Assembly (NCBI GenBank): GCA_002812745.2
Contig: NCSJ02000271.1
Span: 1-59,225 of the forward strand
Length of the DNA: 59,225 bases
From: Scytalidium lignicola
Lineage: Eukaryota; Ascomycota; Leotiomycetes
Direction: 5' to 3'
Shown: positions 1 through 12,045 of the stretch, piece by piece
How the letters are laid out: every line of letters begins with the position of its first letter
Numbering within the stretch: the stretch's first letter is position 1
The notes under the pieces: model-generated
What the model saw: the letters and a program-made list of their open reading frames with translations, nothing else
Told to the model about the DNA's origin: nothing
Database searches by the model: none
Position numbers and translations under genes: made by a program

Positions 1-895
1 TTTGAATACAATATCGATCGAATTCAGGTGTAACATGACTTCCATGGCCATCAAGGATAAGCATGCGATATTGACCTTTTGTATATGGCTTGCTATATGG
101 ATCAAAGGTTTTTTGAAGCCAATTCAAGCTTATTTCATTAGTTGTCCACCCATTTTTACTCATTTCAATTCGCCAATCAGTTGGTAAACTATCCTTCCAG
201 CCTTAAAGCATATACTTTCCTTTGAATATAATCAAAGGTGGTAAGATGACTCCACAAGCACTAATAGTTTCAACAACTGTTACCCATTCCCTAGTATCCG
301 ATTGCAAGTGCTTAGGCTTGCCAAGGCAATCAGTGGTTGTAACTACTTTTGTAGTAGCAATTGCTCCCATGGTAAAGCCAGTTTCATCAAAATTATAGGT
401 GTCCTCGTCTAGAATCCCATATTGTGCCTTTATTTCCATCACCTTTTCAAACCACTCTCGTATGAGCTTAGGATCCTCGCATTTAGCTCGTTTATAGTTG
501 TATTTGCGTATATAATCGGTTTTGAGAATAGGGTGGCGTTTCAAGTAATCTGCAAACCAGTTTTTGCCTACAGGACGAGGAGAGGTGGATTCACCACGTT
601 CAGCAATCAATATATTGGCCATAGATTGCACATCTGAAGGTCTAGGAGGTAATCCTCGTTTTCCCATAGAAATTATCCAATTTCTAAGCGATTCCTCCTC
701 CAATTGAGTCATTCTATAGCATTTGTTGTAAGTGGTTGATTGCTGAACCCGGCCATGGTAACGAGCTCTCAGAGTACTATCAGGAATACCGAAAATGCGT
801 GCTGCAGCTCGAAATGACGTGATTTGATTGGTTTTTAACGCGTTTATAGCAAGAAGGATCTTTCCTTCTTGCTGGGAATCACTTGTTCTGGCCAT
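1..895 (-). pseudogene. pogo/Fot1-type DDE transposase, truncated by window edge and interrupted
   Basis: The reading frame starts at 895 with a helix-turn-helix region. It continues through a CENP-B-like segment (around residues 60-125) to the first catalytic aspartate in YNFDETGF. The frame stops at 203 (TAA) and reopens at once in the same frame with a segment rich in W and K, then LILDGHGSH, which carries the second catalytic aspartate. The stop fits CAA to TAA, a C-to-T change. The gene runs off the left edge, so the third acidic residue and the left terminal repeat are not visible. It is a cut-and-paste transposase of the Tc1-mariner/pogo superfamily and is probably inactive. The family is clear from these motifs; the subfamily is less so. 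Confidence 0.85.
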
Positions 896-937
896 TGGAG
901 CGTGTTTTGGTTGATAATTAATTAATTAAATGTAGAG

Positions 938-2090
938 GTGTTGATGCAATTGATGGTTTGGTGGGGAAGTGCGCCAATAGACCGGGTGCGCCGGCAGACC
1001 GGGAAATACGTTATGGCTTGGAATACTCCTACACATGTACAATATAAGGATTATATCGAACAAGGTTATTCTAGACGTGATACAGCTCAGAAACTTGGAG
1101 TTCCTCAATTTACAACAAGAGGATGGTTAAAAAAGCCTGACCGTATTTAGAAATCGACTGGTAGACCTTGTAAAGTCTTAGATGAAACTGTTAACAAGAT
1201 AATTAATTAGTTTACTAATTATTATAAGTGAAAAACTTTATCAATTATACAAATCTAACAAATATTCAACTTGACAAATATTTATAACAATATCCTTTTT
1301 GTAATATTTGCTTAACAAGGTTATTATTATTATATACTTGATTATAAGCCTTTCCTTTTGAAAATCAACAAACTCAAGTGTTTTGGATATTGTATAAGTT
1401 ATTAAGATTTGCTTATATTTTATTAGAGAAAAGGAATATATTATGATAAAACTATCATAAGGATAAATATACTTAAAAGATAATATTTACTTTGAAAATG
1501 TAAAGAACATAAAAGGCTTAATTATATTTAATTCACATTCTATTCTAATTATAAATCTATTATAGTATAAGTTATAATTAATTATAACTTTAAATCTAAG
1601 TTATATTTTGTCTTATATAAAGGAAAAAGGAAAGGTTTTATATAATAAAAGTATATAAAGCAAATCCTTTAAAGGTTATTAAAGGAGATTTTCAAGGTAA
1701 AGGTATAATTAGTAAAAGAAGTATTTAATATAACTAAAGACTTTTTTTTATATAGAAGATAATAGCAAAGTATATAATAAAAAGGATATAAAACAAAATN
1801 AAAGGATTATACAATTTTGTATAATTAGAGTATTATATTAATTTAATTGATTAACTACTATACTTACCAGATCTTAATCTAATTGAGAATATATGGAGAG
1901 TACTTAAGCAATTACTTTGAAACAGAAAGTTATATAAAGGTTAGACTTTAGAAGATTTAAAGAAAGCAATAATAAATATATAAGAGAATGAAATATCAAT
2001 TGAAAACTATATAAACTACTTTATTAATAGCATGCCAGAAAGGATCTGGAAGGTTATATAGAAAAAGGGAGGCTCTTTAGGCTGATAATC
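938..2090 (+). mobile_element. RIP-degraded Tc1/mariner element relic
   Basis: Near 1012 a short frame reads as the N-terminal helix-turn-helix of a Tc1/mariner transposase (GYSRRDTAQKLGVP). After about 700 bp of very AT-rich sequence, 1860-2060 carries the family's C-terminal signature, a PDLNLIENIWRVLK-like stretch, broken by several TAA/TAG/TGA codons. Intervening sequence has long A/T runs and many stops in all frames. No convincing terminal inverted repeats were found. The pattern of coding ends with a stop-riddled AT-rich middle is what RIP leaves. The element is dead. Confidence 0.75.
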
Positions 2091-2880
2091 AATTAATCAA
2101 TTAATCAAGTAATCGATCAGTTCATAAAACAGCGTTGTGTAACTTCCTTATTTAGTTGGCAGAATGGGTGGCAAAACAAGGGTGTGCGACTCATTTCTCG
2201 TACCCCCTATCGTACCGAGAAATGCCGTCAGCGAATTGATTAGTGAACTGTACAAGGGGGCGATCATTCCGCTAAACTGCCATTGTAATAACTTTCATTC
2301 TGACCGTACCTCGCCACGCGCGTAACGGCACATTAGCATGTGCTGGCGTTGACGCTAGACTAAAGACTCGATTAGGAAAGTTTCTATTGTTCGTTTGGCG
2401 CTACTACAAGCCATGTAGTTAGAGCTTAGCAATGGTCCATCTCACCATCACTAAGGGTTTATTTGCGTATCTTGCTCTCAGTGTTTTAATTTTCGGGCGG
2501 CCCGGAAATAAGGTTTGCTTTTCTCCAGGGGGTTCTATTGTGTAGAATAGAAATCGGTTCCCATTTCAAGCGAAAATTCTGTAACTTATTAGGTCAATGA
2601 ATTTGTAGGTCTTTCTATACAAAATTGATAAGCAGAACACATTTTGCTTAGCGATCAATTTTGCTCCCACCGACTAGGAGCAGACGCGATAAAGCCGGGC
2701 GAGGACCGACGATTGGACACTGACCCCTCCCTCACCATTTGCTTTCGGACCTAGCCTCCACAGAGTGCTGAGAAGGTTAATCTTACGGCATCGAAATAAC
2801 AGCTCTGAAATCCTGATCGTCTGGGCGTCTCTACTAAAAGCCTACTGGTGACCGGTAGTCCGGTCAACGATACCTCCACG
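2091..2880. other. Non-coding spacer upstream of the decayed Zn2Cys6 regulator
   Basis: No credible gene here. From about 2640 to the zinc-cluster coding sequence I find no ATG in any forward frame, so no start codon for the downstream regulator can be proposed in this stretch. Confidence 0.5.
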
Positions 2881-2884
2881 CACA

Positions 2885-5380
2885 AAAGACATCGGCATTC
2901 GTCGAAATGGCACCCAGCAAGCATGTGAGCCATGTCGAAAACAAAAGGTCGCCTGCGATCATACAACACCACATTGCGGAAGGTGTGTAAGGAAACAGAG
3001 GACCTTGATGTGCATCTATCATCCCGCACCGATGACAAGAACTGGGTCTGGCCGAGATACCGAATATAATATAATAACCCGATCTCTCGAGAGGGATGGA
3101 TCTGACAGCCTTCCTCAAGTCGCTATGGTTGCAAAGTTAGGTTCAGAGTTAAATCATGCCTCGCAACGTTCTTCCAATTCTCAACGTTCGGGTGCCACAA
3201 CTGTTGGCAAGAGCCTAACTATCAGGGGATATGAAACTCCAGAGGGCATTAACTGGTACGATCGAAGCAGCGAGATCAATATTGCTATTCCACAGCACCC
3301 TAAATATCATGGTCCCACAAGTTTCTCCTCTGTGTTTACAGAAAATGACCTCTTGGACAACAATGAAGAGCATGGGAGAGCCCCATTCCCATGGCCATTT
3401 GGGGAGCCTCTTCTCGGGCGAGGCGGGCAGTCCGCATCAACCACTGGAATGAATCAAATCGTCATGACTCTATGGAATATCCCTAGCCATGCTATATGCA
3501 ACTCTCTCATAGATGAATTTGAATCGCAATATCATATTGTAATGAATGTGGTGTTGATTAAACATGCAATAGTTGCCTAATGGCTGACGTTTGGAAACAG
3601 CTCTCTATGCCAACGATACCCGAGAAGCTTGGTCTGATCGCTGAGACACTTTTTAAGAATGGGAAGACACCACTATCTCCTGCTCCAGACGATGGAATGG
3701 AGTGGTTAAATACCTTCACGGGACAGAATATGAGGTTTGAGATGCTGGGAATGTTGTTCTGTTTTTTTGGATTCGCATACCATTGTCTTCCAGACGAGGA
3801 TCCTCGATTTAGCACACCTGAGAATTGTGGACGGAATAGGAAGCAGTCGTCTTGGAGAATGAAGGAATGTGCTGATATATGTTTAAAGATGGTATGAGAT
3901 GACTTGTTCTCACTTTCACTTATATACCCTGATCAGTTACCTACGGCACCTCAGCAGAACTATAGTACTGATTTTTACCAGAATAAAATATCAGAGATGA
4001 GTGGGTGTTCTAACATGTGCATCTCATCTATCGGTTAGCCACTGATTGAAATTATCTTTGCAGACAACGAAATATCGGTAGCTCTGATGCTATGTACTGA
4101 AATTTTAGAAAGTCTTTGTACTGGTGATGAAAGTAAGAATACTTCCAATGTAAGCAAGTAATGCAATTGAACTCAAATGCAGGTTTCCGGCTTCGACAAC
4201 GACATGCAGAAACTGTTGTTAGCGCATTAGCTACAGGCTTACACCGACTTGACAGTGGCACCGAGAAAATAACAGCTGCTTTAGAATACAAGAGACGAAT
4301 AATATCTGCAATTTATTGTACCGATAAAAACGTATCTTCGATAAACGGAACACCAGTGTTCCTGAGCCATAAATTTGTCCATCTGCAACTACCGCTTGAT
4401 CTTCCCGGTGATGCTTTATTTCAACCCTAGAGAGATTTAGAAAGAGCAGCTAATCAATTAGATTCTAGTGGAGGATGGAACAGAAACGGGGAAATATATC
4501 TTGTGACAACACATCGAGCCATTCAAGTGTTGTTGAGATGTCGAGAGGAGATCATTGAGGTTGCGCTCAGTGTTGATCTGACTATAAATCCGCAACAGAT
4601 TGAGTAAATACATTTTTCTGTCGCAATTCATGCTCTAATGCTTGACCAGTGACCTGCTCAATCGATGCCAGCTAGTTTACGATTCACTTCCACTTCACAC
4701 TCATTATTATAAATATGGAACAATGCCAAAGGACAGTACCGGAAAAGCCTTGCTAGATCAAGCCTACCTTTTGCTCGTGCATCTCCAAAATAGATTTTTG
4801 ATTGATCGAGTGGCGACTGCTCGTGGCTTTGCAAATGGCCAAAGGCTTCTGGATACGGCAATGGAAATGCTCGAAATCTCTAATATGTATTGGGTGAAAA
4901 GAGATCAGCTGATGAAATTTTACCATAACTTTGACTGGATTGTAAAACCACTTGAAAATTCACTAATGAACTTCTCTAATGGCATCATAGGTGACATATT
5001 ATGGCATCCCAAGCTCAGGAGTAGTCTGTGTTGAACTTCTAAAGCAAGCCAGAGGACAGAATGGCCTACGATTCTCTCGCTCCGACGCTATCCAGAAACT
5101 AGCTATCTTTATTCATTTTCTAGAGTGGATTTGACCTACAGATGGGAATTATTTGCTTGCAGGAAGATTGAAGACGGTTGTAAGAAGGGTAGTTGAACAA
5201 GTTCTTGATCCACCACCACCACCGGCACAACCACGACTGGAGCAGGAAACAATTGAACATAATCTCGTGGATTTTCCTCTTGGTCCAATGCTAGATCCGT
5301 TGGATCCACTAGATGAGAATACAATTGACTGGTTGAATACTATTGATTGGACTAAGGGGGCATGGACTGGATTTAATTGA
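2885..5380 (+). pseudogene. Zn2Cys6 fungal transcription factor, multiply broken
   Basis: A zinc cluster (CX2CX6CX6CX2CX8C) lies at about 2924-3010. Downstream blocks match the fungal middle-homology domain: LNTFTGQNMRFEMLG (3.7 kb), the RRIISAIYCTDK region with a PLPLDLP tail (4.3 kb) and a LQNRFLIDRV block (4.8 kb). Real introns remain, for example a donor at 3892, gtaagaat at about 4136 and one after FDWI near 4942. The coding path is broken: no upstream ATG in frame, a frame change near 3560, a TAG at 4428 where Q is likely (QRDLERAANQLD), and a TGA at 5132-5134 where R is likely (FLEWI then PTDGNY). Both stops fit C-to-T change. It would have been a nuclear activator or repressor. No neighbour is clearly its target. 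Confidence 0.8.
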
Positions 5381-5392
5381 CACAAGGCATTA

Positions 5393-5567
5393 TCCCATGG
5401 GGCCCGGCTCGTTTAAACTCGTCAAAATCCGTCAGGCAAAAATTTATATACAAGGATATCAATCATCGAGAGCCTTTCATTTCCAACAAAAGGCCAATCA
5501 GGGCATTTTTCATTTTAAGGCACGGCGCTAAAAGTGGCCTCAAAGTGGCCTCCCGGGCCCCATGGGA
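5393..5567. mobile_element. 175-bp MITE with TA target duplication
   Basis: Perfect 15-bp terminal inverted repeats (TCCCATGGGGCCCGG at 5393-5407 and its reverse complement at 5553-5567) are flanked by TA at 5391-5392 and 5568-5569. Size, TIR and TA duplication fit a non-autonomous Tc1/mariner-type element. It lies 12 bp after the last codon of the decayed regulator. No coding capacity. Confidence 0.85.
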
Positions 5568-5569
5568 TA

Positions 5570-6917
5570 GTGAGTTGTGAGAGGAATGAGGGTGGCAGGG
5601 CACATAAACCGAGATAGACCATGCATTACTTTCTTGCCTTTGTTCAATAATTAGGTAAAAGTTAATCACTAGAAATATCAATGACACCTTTGTAATAGTC
5701 AATTGGTTTTCGGAAACTTCCGAGCTACTACGGCGAACGCCTCTCTGTGGCGTCCACGAATGTTTCCGTAGCCGCTATGGTGGACTGCAGCTCTCCCGTG
5801 TACATCCATCTTATGTAGAAATTCATTCATTATTTTTTTGTAAATTGGCATCAACTTACTGCCACAAAGATTATACGTGATGGAAAGTATGCTTTTGGAT
5901 ATCTAATTCCATTTCTGACTGTATTACTGTGACAATTTCGGCCTAAGGCACGAACAAACAACAAATCTTATTTAGGATCTCCAAAAAGATTCTCTAAGTT
6001 ATTATTGTGATGCTACCATCATCGATCATAATAGTTTTGAGTCTTTAAAGAATAGTTGACCGGTGCACCCTGGTACTTCTAGGGGCTACAAATTCCAGAG
6101 CACTTTACCGATCAACTCATTTTCCCATCCCGACATCGGACGTTCACTAGAGCAAGATCGCATTACCGCGGAAGTTTTTATGAGGGGAGGGGGTTCTTTG
6201 TAAGTAACTGCGTAGGTGGTATTTCTCGTTAAAATCTCTTTCAGCGGTTCTGTAATCATGTTGAATCGAAGGCTGACAGCTTGAAAATTGGGAGGATTGC
6301 TCTGCGAATGTACAATGAAGAACAAGTTGCAAAATGCTTCTAGATATTGTGAAGGAGGCCTGGCATATCGTACACCTGATCCAGTCCGCAATGCGAGGAA
6401 AACCGGTTATACCAAGCAATCGTACCGGCAATACGAAACCAGAAAACGTCATACGCCAGCTTACTTATCTCCTGAAAAGGAAATTTGACATGGTTCTCCT
6501 GGAACCGCCTAGTTTTCGCAAGCAACTCGCTCACAAAATCGTTCGGGTACCAAGGACTCTTACGTGGCTGTCATTTACAGCTGCCCAAAAGGAGAAGCTA
6601 CATGCACCCTCGTGCATAGTTTTCTGATTAGTGGCAACCATGGTTTTGAAGCAATTGCTCCTATTACTATCAACATTATCTAGTTGGCACACTTTGTCAT
6701 GCCACCAACCTGCGCCTTCATTCTCTCCACGACAGCTGTTTCAGCCTTTTGCGACTAGATCTTCATAAGTTAGGCCAGAAAGATACAGGTATACGTATAA
6801 TCTACACAGAAATACAATATTTTAGCCTGTATGGAAGAATGATATGGCTTATATGTACTTCAATCACTGGTGAACACTTAGTAATATTCAACACTACTAT
6901 TTACATATACAATGCAC
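5570..6917. other. Gene-poor spacer with an unassigned broken reading region (about 6090-6640)
   Basis: Between about 6640 and 6090 on the minus strand, several frames have long stretches without stops that join only through frame changes (for example one starting near 6640 and one at 6534-6340). This could be a decayed gene, but I recognise no family, and plus-strand frames overlap it. 5570-6080 and 6640-6917 show no gene. Confidence 0.3.
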
Positions 6918-7911
6918 CTATTCCTGCTTGCCATCAAGGCCAACGTACAAATTGTAGCCAAACTTCTTGCTCATGTCGCCGAATCTAAGCTTCTTGTCAA
7001 TAGATCTGATCTTCTCGAGGTCTACAAACTCCAGCTTGAAGTCTCCCTCTAAATTCTCCTTAATCCGAGAGGGCGTTTTCGATTTTGGAAGTACAGAGTG
7101 ACCAAGTGTGACTCCCCACGCCAGGGCAACCTGAGCCCCAGTTCTGTTATAATTTTTACCAATCTCTATTAACGTCGGGTCCTCCTGTGGAGAAAATATT
7201 ATAAGCATTTAGAAAGACCAAGTTAGCAAGGGAGATTATCTTGCCATTAATCTGCCCACGCCGTCGCGTGTGGCATATAGAGGGTTCTGGTTCCCAAAAG
7301 GCGAGTATTGTGTAATATGAATACCTATGCTTTTCTGCCACTCTATAAAGGCAGTTTGCTGTAGCCAAGGATGACACTCCAGCTGGTGGACCGCAGGGAC
7401 TATGGTGCATTCCTTCAAAATAACCTCGACCTCTGTTCGAGAGAAGTTAGAAACTCCAATGGCCCTTGTCTTTCTAGTGGCGATCAGTTTCTCCATGGCT
7501 TTCCAAGTATCAACGTATGAGACCGTCTTGTGAGCAGGAAAATGCATCAGGAACAAGTCGACATAATCCATCCCAAGATCTTTTAGAGAGGCATCAAGAG
7601 CTGGTTCAACGTCTTCAGGGGCATGGCCACTATTCCAAAGCTTTGTGGTAATGAAGAGTTCTGATCGACTGATACCACTTTTGCTGATGGCAGCGCCTAC
7701 CATCGGCTCCGTACCGTATACTGCAGAGCCAACGCGATCAGTTGTGAACAACTGAGGCTATGTCCTAAAACTTACCTCGCGCTGTATCTATGTGGCGAAC
7801 TCCAGCTTTGAGGGCTTCGGCGACGGCATTCTCCTGGTCATCTTTGTCCTGCCATGTGCCAAACCCGAGTGCGGGTATGGTGGCACCAGTATTTAAAATG
7901 AATGTAGTCAT
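6918..7911 (-). CDS. Aldo-keto reductase (AKR superfamily)
   Basis: Three exons (7911-7776, 7720-7245, 7184-6918) give about 292 residues, normal for a single-domain AKR. It reduces aldehydes or ketones with NAD(P)H in a TIM barrel and is probably cytosolic. The catalytic tetrad is visible: D and Y in HIDTARVYGTE, K in ITTKLW and H in LMHFP. GVSNFS and the cofactor-binding PKSKTPSRIKENL segment are also present. The start is the first ATG (MTTFILNTGATIPALGFGTW). Intron 1 is GT-AG. Intron 2 keeps the frame only if ATG is followed by a GCAAGA donor and ends at CCACAG, so it is a GC-AG intron. It is divergent from the NmrA-like gene. Substrate unknown. Confidence 0.9.
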
Positions 7912-8943
7912 ACTCCGTCGATGCTTCAGAAGAGCTTTGATTATGGGGGAATCATCTGTATGCTGTATGCCTGGTAATCAGAAGGTGAGGCAGAAAGAAA
8001 TTAAATACGCGGTACAGTAGAGTTTGAAAAGTTCAGGTGACCTCACTTGAGTTCGTATTAGAGACTGTCTGCCAAAACCTTCTTGTGCAGCTACTTTTGA
8101 ATTTCATGACGTTGCTGCAACAGCCAAAGTCAAGAATGGAAATTTTCCTAATCGAGTCTCTGCTATAGCTCCAACGCTAATGTCGCGGTTGTAGGGATGG
8201 AAGGTGATTACTATGGCCGACGGTTGTTTAACCAGCTTAGCTCGCACCATGCATTAATTGCTCGACTCTCAATAAATCTTAATATCCTCTTCGATTAAGG
8301 CTTATACCTCTTTAGAATTCAGAGTGTTTTATTAGCCTTTTTACTTGTCTACATTGCCAAGAAGTATCAAATTCCCTGTCATTAAGTTCTGTACATTATT
8401 GGCTACACTGATCTTCTGATTCGGAAAGAATTGGCGAGGTTAGGCTACAAACTGGTTTAATGAATCCCATGAGGGATCCGAACCGGTGGGCCCTGTTGTG
8501 AAATCAGGCTACAACCACCGATCGATTAAGGCTCATATACGCGTTTAACCAACTGAATTGAACTTCTCACCAACTAGCTACAGTGAGCAAATACACTCAT
8601 GTTTATAGACTTTCAGCAAAGCTCAAATAACTTCACTTCCTTTGGCCTAGGCAGTTGGCCAACGGTCGGGGTGGCGTATGTGACTGGAACTGATATAACC
8701 TCAAGCCAGACCAATAAGGAAAAACATTTCCTATTCGGGGGGTTAGTCTAGCGCCAGCCCCATGCGAGCGAGCGCTGATTACTATACACCACCTCGAGCC
8801 ACATTCGTATTGCAGCTTCCTCCGGCTGATGCAGATTAACATAAAACAACGTTCCTCAACTTAGTCTTTAGAAACCCGACAATCTTTCTCCACTCTACAA
8901 CTGTAACATATCTACTGCTTTGATACTACTGCTTTTGGTTATC
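7912..8943. promoter_or_regulatory. Divergent intergenic region between AKR and NmrA-like genes
   Basis: About 1 kb that must hold both promoters. I found no TTGCCGA motif here, unlike the 18-42 kb block. At 8645-8690 lies a copy of one terminal repeat of the MITE at 25658-26053 (shared core TTGGCCAACG and GGCGTAT, ending TGGAAC) without a partner end, probably a MITE remnant. Confidence 0.5.
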
Positions 8944-10016
8944 ATGCCAGCTCCAAACCAAAAGGTCCTGGTCATTGGCGGCACCGGCGCTCAAGGCATG
9001 CCTGTTGTCAGAGGTAGCCATTCCTTGTAGTTCATACCATGTGCACTAGAATAACTTCTGTAGCTCTCGCAAAAGACAACAAATACACCATTTCAGTCTT
9101 AACCCGTACAGCCTCCTCCTCTTCTGCAACTGAGCTTAGCTGCCTTCCTGGGGTAAGCATCATTTCTGGAGACGCATATGATGATACAGTTCTACACGCA
9201 GCTTTCAAAAATGTTGACTCAGCCTTCGTGAACACAAACGGCTTTGCCATTGGCGAAAAAGCAGAGCTCTATTGGGGAATCCGAATGTTTGAGATTGCCG
9301 CGGAACACCGTGTCAAACATTTCGTCTGGGCAAATTTGGACTCGTCATACAAACTAAGCGAATGGAACCCTCGATACAAGACAGGTCATTTCGATGGGAA
9401 AGACAAAGTTGCGGATTGGATTAAGGCCCAGGGCACGGGAATTGCAATGAAATGGAGTATTTTGACAAGCTGTATGTATTTGGAGATGTTTTTCGAACTT
9501 CTTGCACCGTTTCCGGAAATCATCGACGGAGAGAAAGTCTATGTTTTCAAGGCTCCTGTTGGAACAGGAACACCTCCTATGATTTACTTGGAAGATTTAG
9601 GACGGTATGCAAAATGGTTATTCGACCATCCAAATAAGGCCAATGGCATGAACCTGAAAATTGCAACAGAACAAGTGGGATGGACAAATTTGTCGCAAAG
9701 TTTTACAGAAGTAACAGGGAAGACGGCGACTTTTAAGGACATTTCGTTGGACGAGTACTTTGCGCTCCCATTATTCCCAGACCTAGATGCAAAGGTTGGA
9801 CATTCGGTTGGACACGATGACCGGACGCTTCAGACGTATAGACAAAACTTTTCAGGTTTCTGGAATACGTGGAAGGATAATATCCTGGTTCGAGATTATG
9901 AGCTTCTAGATAGGATTCTGCCAACCAGGGTGAAGAGTGTAGGGGAGTGGATGGAGCTGACTGGATACTCTGGGGAGAGGCAATCGGTGCTGAAGGATTA
10001 TCGTGACAGAAAATAA
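8944..10016 (+). CDS. NmrA-like NAD(P)-binding protein (atypical SDR)
   Basis: Exon 1 (8944-9013) and exon 2 (9064-10016) with a 50-bp GT-AG intron give 340 residues. The N-terminus carries the NmrA-type Rossmann motif GGTGAQGMPVV. Later segments are typical of the HSCARG/NmrA group, such as VKHFVWANLDSS and the MIYLEDLGRYAKWLF region near residue 215. These proteins bind NADP(H); some act as redox-sensing regulators and others reduce substrates. There is no YxxxK at the usual SDR place, which favours the non-canonical class. The gene looks intact. Function in this locus is unknown. Confidence 0.9.
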
Positions 10017-10195
10017 CTTGTAGTACATTGAATATATGTAAAAGCGCCTTCGCTATTATTCATCAACAGACCAGTGCCACACCTTGAGAATATGAGACGG
10101 CGATATAATGTACCTACAATCTGCATTTATAAAGTCTAGGACTGTAAATTTATTCATAGAGCAATGTGAGTTAAATATTTACCCAATTTCTCTCA

Positions 10196-10728
10196 CTACG
10201 TTAGGTTAGGTCTCTGTCGCTCGCCTTGCCTTTCTCCTATTGCCGCAGTTAGATCTTGTTCGTAAGCAAATGCTGTGTCCCAATACAACTTAGCATTAAA
10301 AACTTGCAGCCCATCAAACCTGTTGTCGGACTCACTATCCCTGATTAAAAATAAACAGCCTAGGTACCAGTATTGGTGCTGGGTCTTCCTTAGCAAAAAA
10401 CCTCACCATCATCTTGACCAATAGCAGTATAGAGAGATTTGGTCTTTGTTGACTTATCGGTAACCATAAAACTGAATCCCTGGAGCTCAGCCTCATCGAA
10501 GGCCAAAACCAATTTGAGCATTTATATTTTGATCGCCTTTGCCCCGGTGTAGGAAAAGTTTATGGTATTGAATAAGATAAAAGATGGTGCGTAGAATTTT
10601 GTATCGGAATAGGGAAGAAAGGGGTCAGATATGATAGTTTTGATGTATTTGTGGACGAAGCGGAGAGTGTGATACTATTTGGTTTGACTATTTAAATTGT
10701 CCTTGTGCTTGAAGATTATGGATGCCAT
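10196..10728 (-). pseudogene. SnoaL-like gene, decayed inverted paralogue of the gene at 15118
   Basis: Translation from ATG at 10728 (MASIIFKHK) follows the intact gene at 15118-15627 almost residue by residue: SQTK, LRFVHKYIK, DTKFYAPS, YTGAKAIK, MLKL and the C-terminal KLYWDTA part. It carries several in-frame stops (for example after SQTK and after AIKI) and at least one frame change before the last 66 codons. It is a duplicate on the opposite strand, about 4.4 kb from its paralogue, in clear decay. Confidence 0.85.
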
Positions 10729-11080
10729 TGTGACTTAACGTTAAATCGTTTTCTTCGGGGCAGGTATGAATTTTAAAAGATCATAGGACGCAGACCGCCC
10801 AGATTCTCCTGACGCTAACTTAATAAGTGGCGAACGTGCATGAGGACCACTCTCCTATTATGGAAATAATGGAAAATTTGTACGGGCCTGGACCTAATAG
10901 AATTGGGAGCATGGCACACTGGTTAAGTTACCTAGGTGGTGATTACGAATCCCTCGCCATGGGATAATATCTATAAAACGACGCCAATTATTCTCTGAAA
11001 GAATCTAGCCTCCGAAATCAGAGTATAGAACGGTACTCAGTCTCCTCTCTTGATATATCTGTTTTTCCAAATTTTTTAGA

Positions 11081-11945
11081 ATGACCCGCTCCGATTTGTT
11101 CTATGAGCCACCAAAGGGTGAGAAGTCTGGACTACCTCATGACCCTTTCAAAAGCTTTGTTATCCCTCGGCCTATTGGGTGGATCAGCACTACCAGTGTC
11201 GATGGCCTCGATAATCTTGGACCATTCAGTCAGTTCAACAATGTGTCGTTTGATCCCCCCACGATAATGTTTGTTGGTCATCAATCTGTCTACAAACGCC
11301 GCAGCAAGGACTCTGTTGTTAATGCCAGAGAGACTGGGGAGTTTGTCTGGAATATGGCGACGTGAGTAATATATGGTTGTTTTTAATTATTCTAACTAGG
11401 GTCTAGCTATGATACAAGAGACGCGGTAAACGCCTCCTCTCTAGAGTCCTGGGATGATGAGTTTCCTATTGCTGGCGTCACTAAAGCTGCAAGCCGTGTT
11501 GTCAACCCACCTCGTGTAGCAGAGTCTCCTGTTCAATTTGAATGCAAGACCCATTCAGTTATCAGAATTCAAGGTGATTCTGTCGTTGGCCATTCCGACA
11601 TCGTAATTGGGAGAGTCGTGGCCATACATGTCAAGGGAGAGTATATTACAGGAGATGGGGTATGTGCATTTTACCTCGCCATGGAGCTCAGTAATTGACT
11701 CTGCATAGCTTTTCGATGTCTTGAAGGCAGCTCCCCTTGCTCGTCTTGGTTATCATCAATATACTGCCATAAACCATGTATTCGATATGCACATGCCATT
11801 TATGCCAGATGATAATGTTAGCGGCGGTGTTCTAGGAGGTATCATGGATATTTCAGATCAGGAATTGTACCAAACCAAAGATAATAGGCCTGACGCGGAG
11901 AGGAGGGCCGAGGAAAATAAGCGGGCCGTGAATCCAATCGAGTAG
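11081..11945 (+). CDS. Flavin reductase-like / FMN-binding split-barrel protein
   Basis: Three exons (11081-11361, 11407-11659, 11709-11945) give 256 residues in frame. The first exon has the flavin-reductase-like hallmarks FVIPRPIGWISTTSVDG and GPFSQFNNVSFDPPTIMF, typical of the DIM6/NTAB-type split-barrel family. Exon 2 holds the FECKTHSVIRI and VIGRVVAIH segments. Such proteins bind FMN and often reduce free flavin with NAD(P)H. It is flanked by the two SnoaL-like copies. Both type I BVMOs in this window should use their own FAD, so a link to them is not required. Intact. Confidence 0.85.
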
Positions 11946-12045
11946 AAAAAGTTGAAGGTAGAGGCATTTTAGACTTGCCCGGAATGACTCTTATACTATT
12001 GGAAGATGCGCGGGCTGAACGAAACAAATCATTCTACAGGGCTTA

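Noticed and set aside
6090..6640. Cytochrome P450 or transporter remnant
   Set aside because: No heme-binding motif, no helix pattern, and frames must be joined by guesswork.
8440..8560. Possible minus-strand tRNA (GGTTCGGATCC-like arm)
   Set aside because: The T-loop lacks the invariant A, and no acceptor, D or anticodon stems could be drawn.
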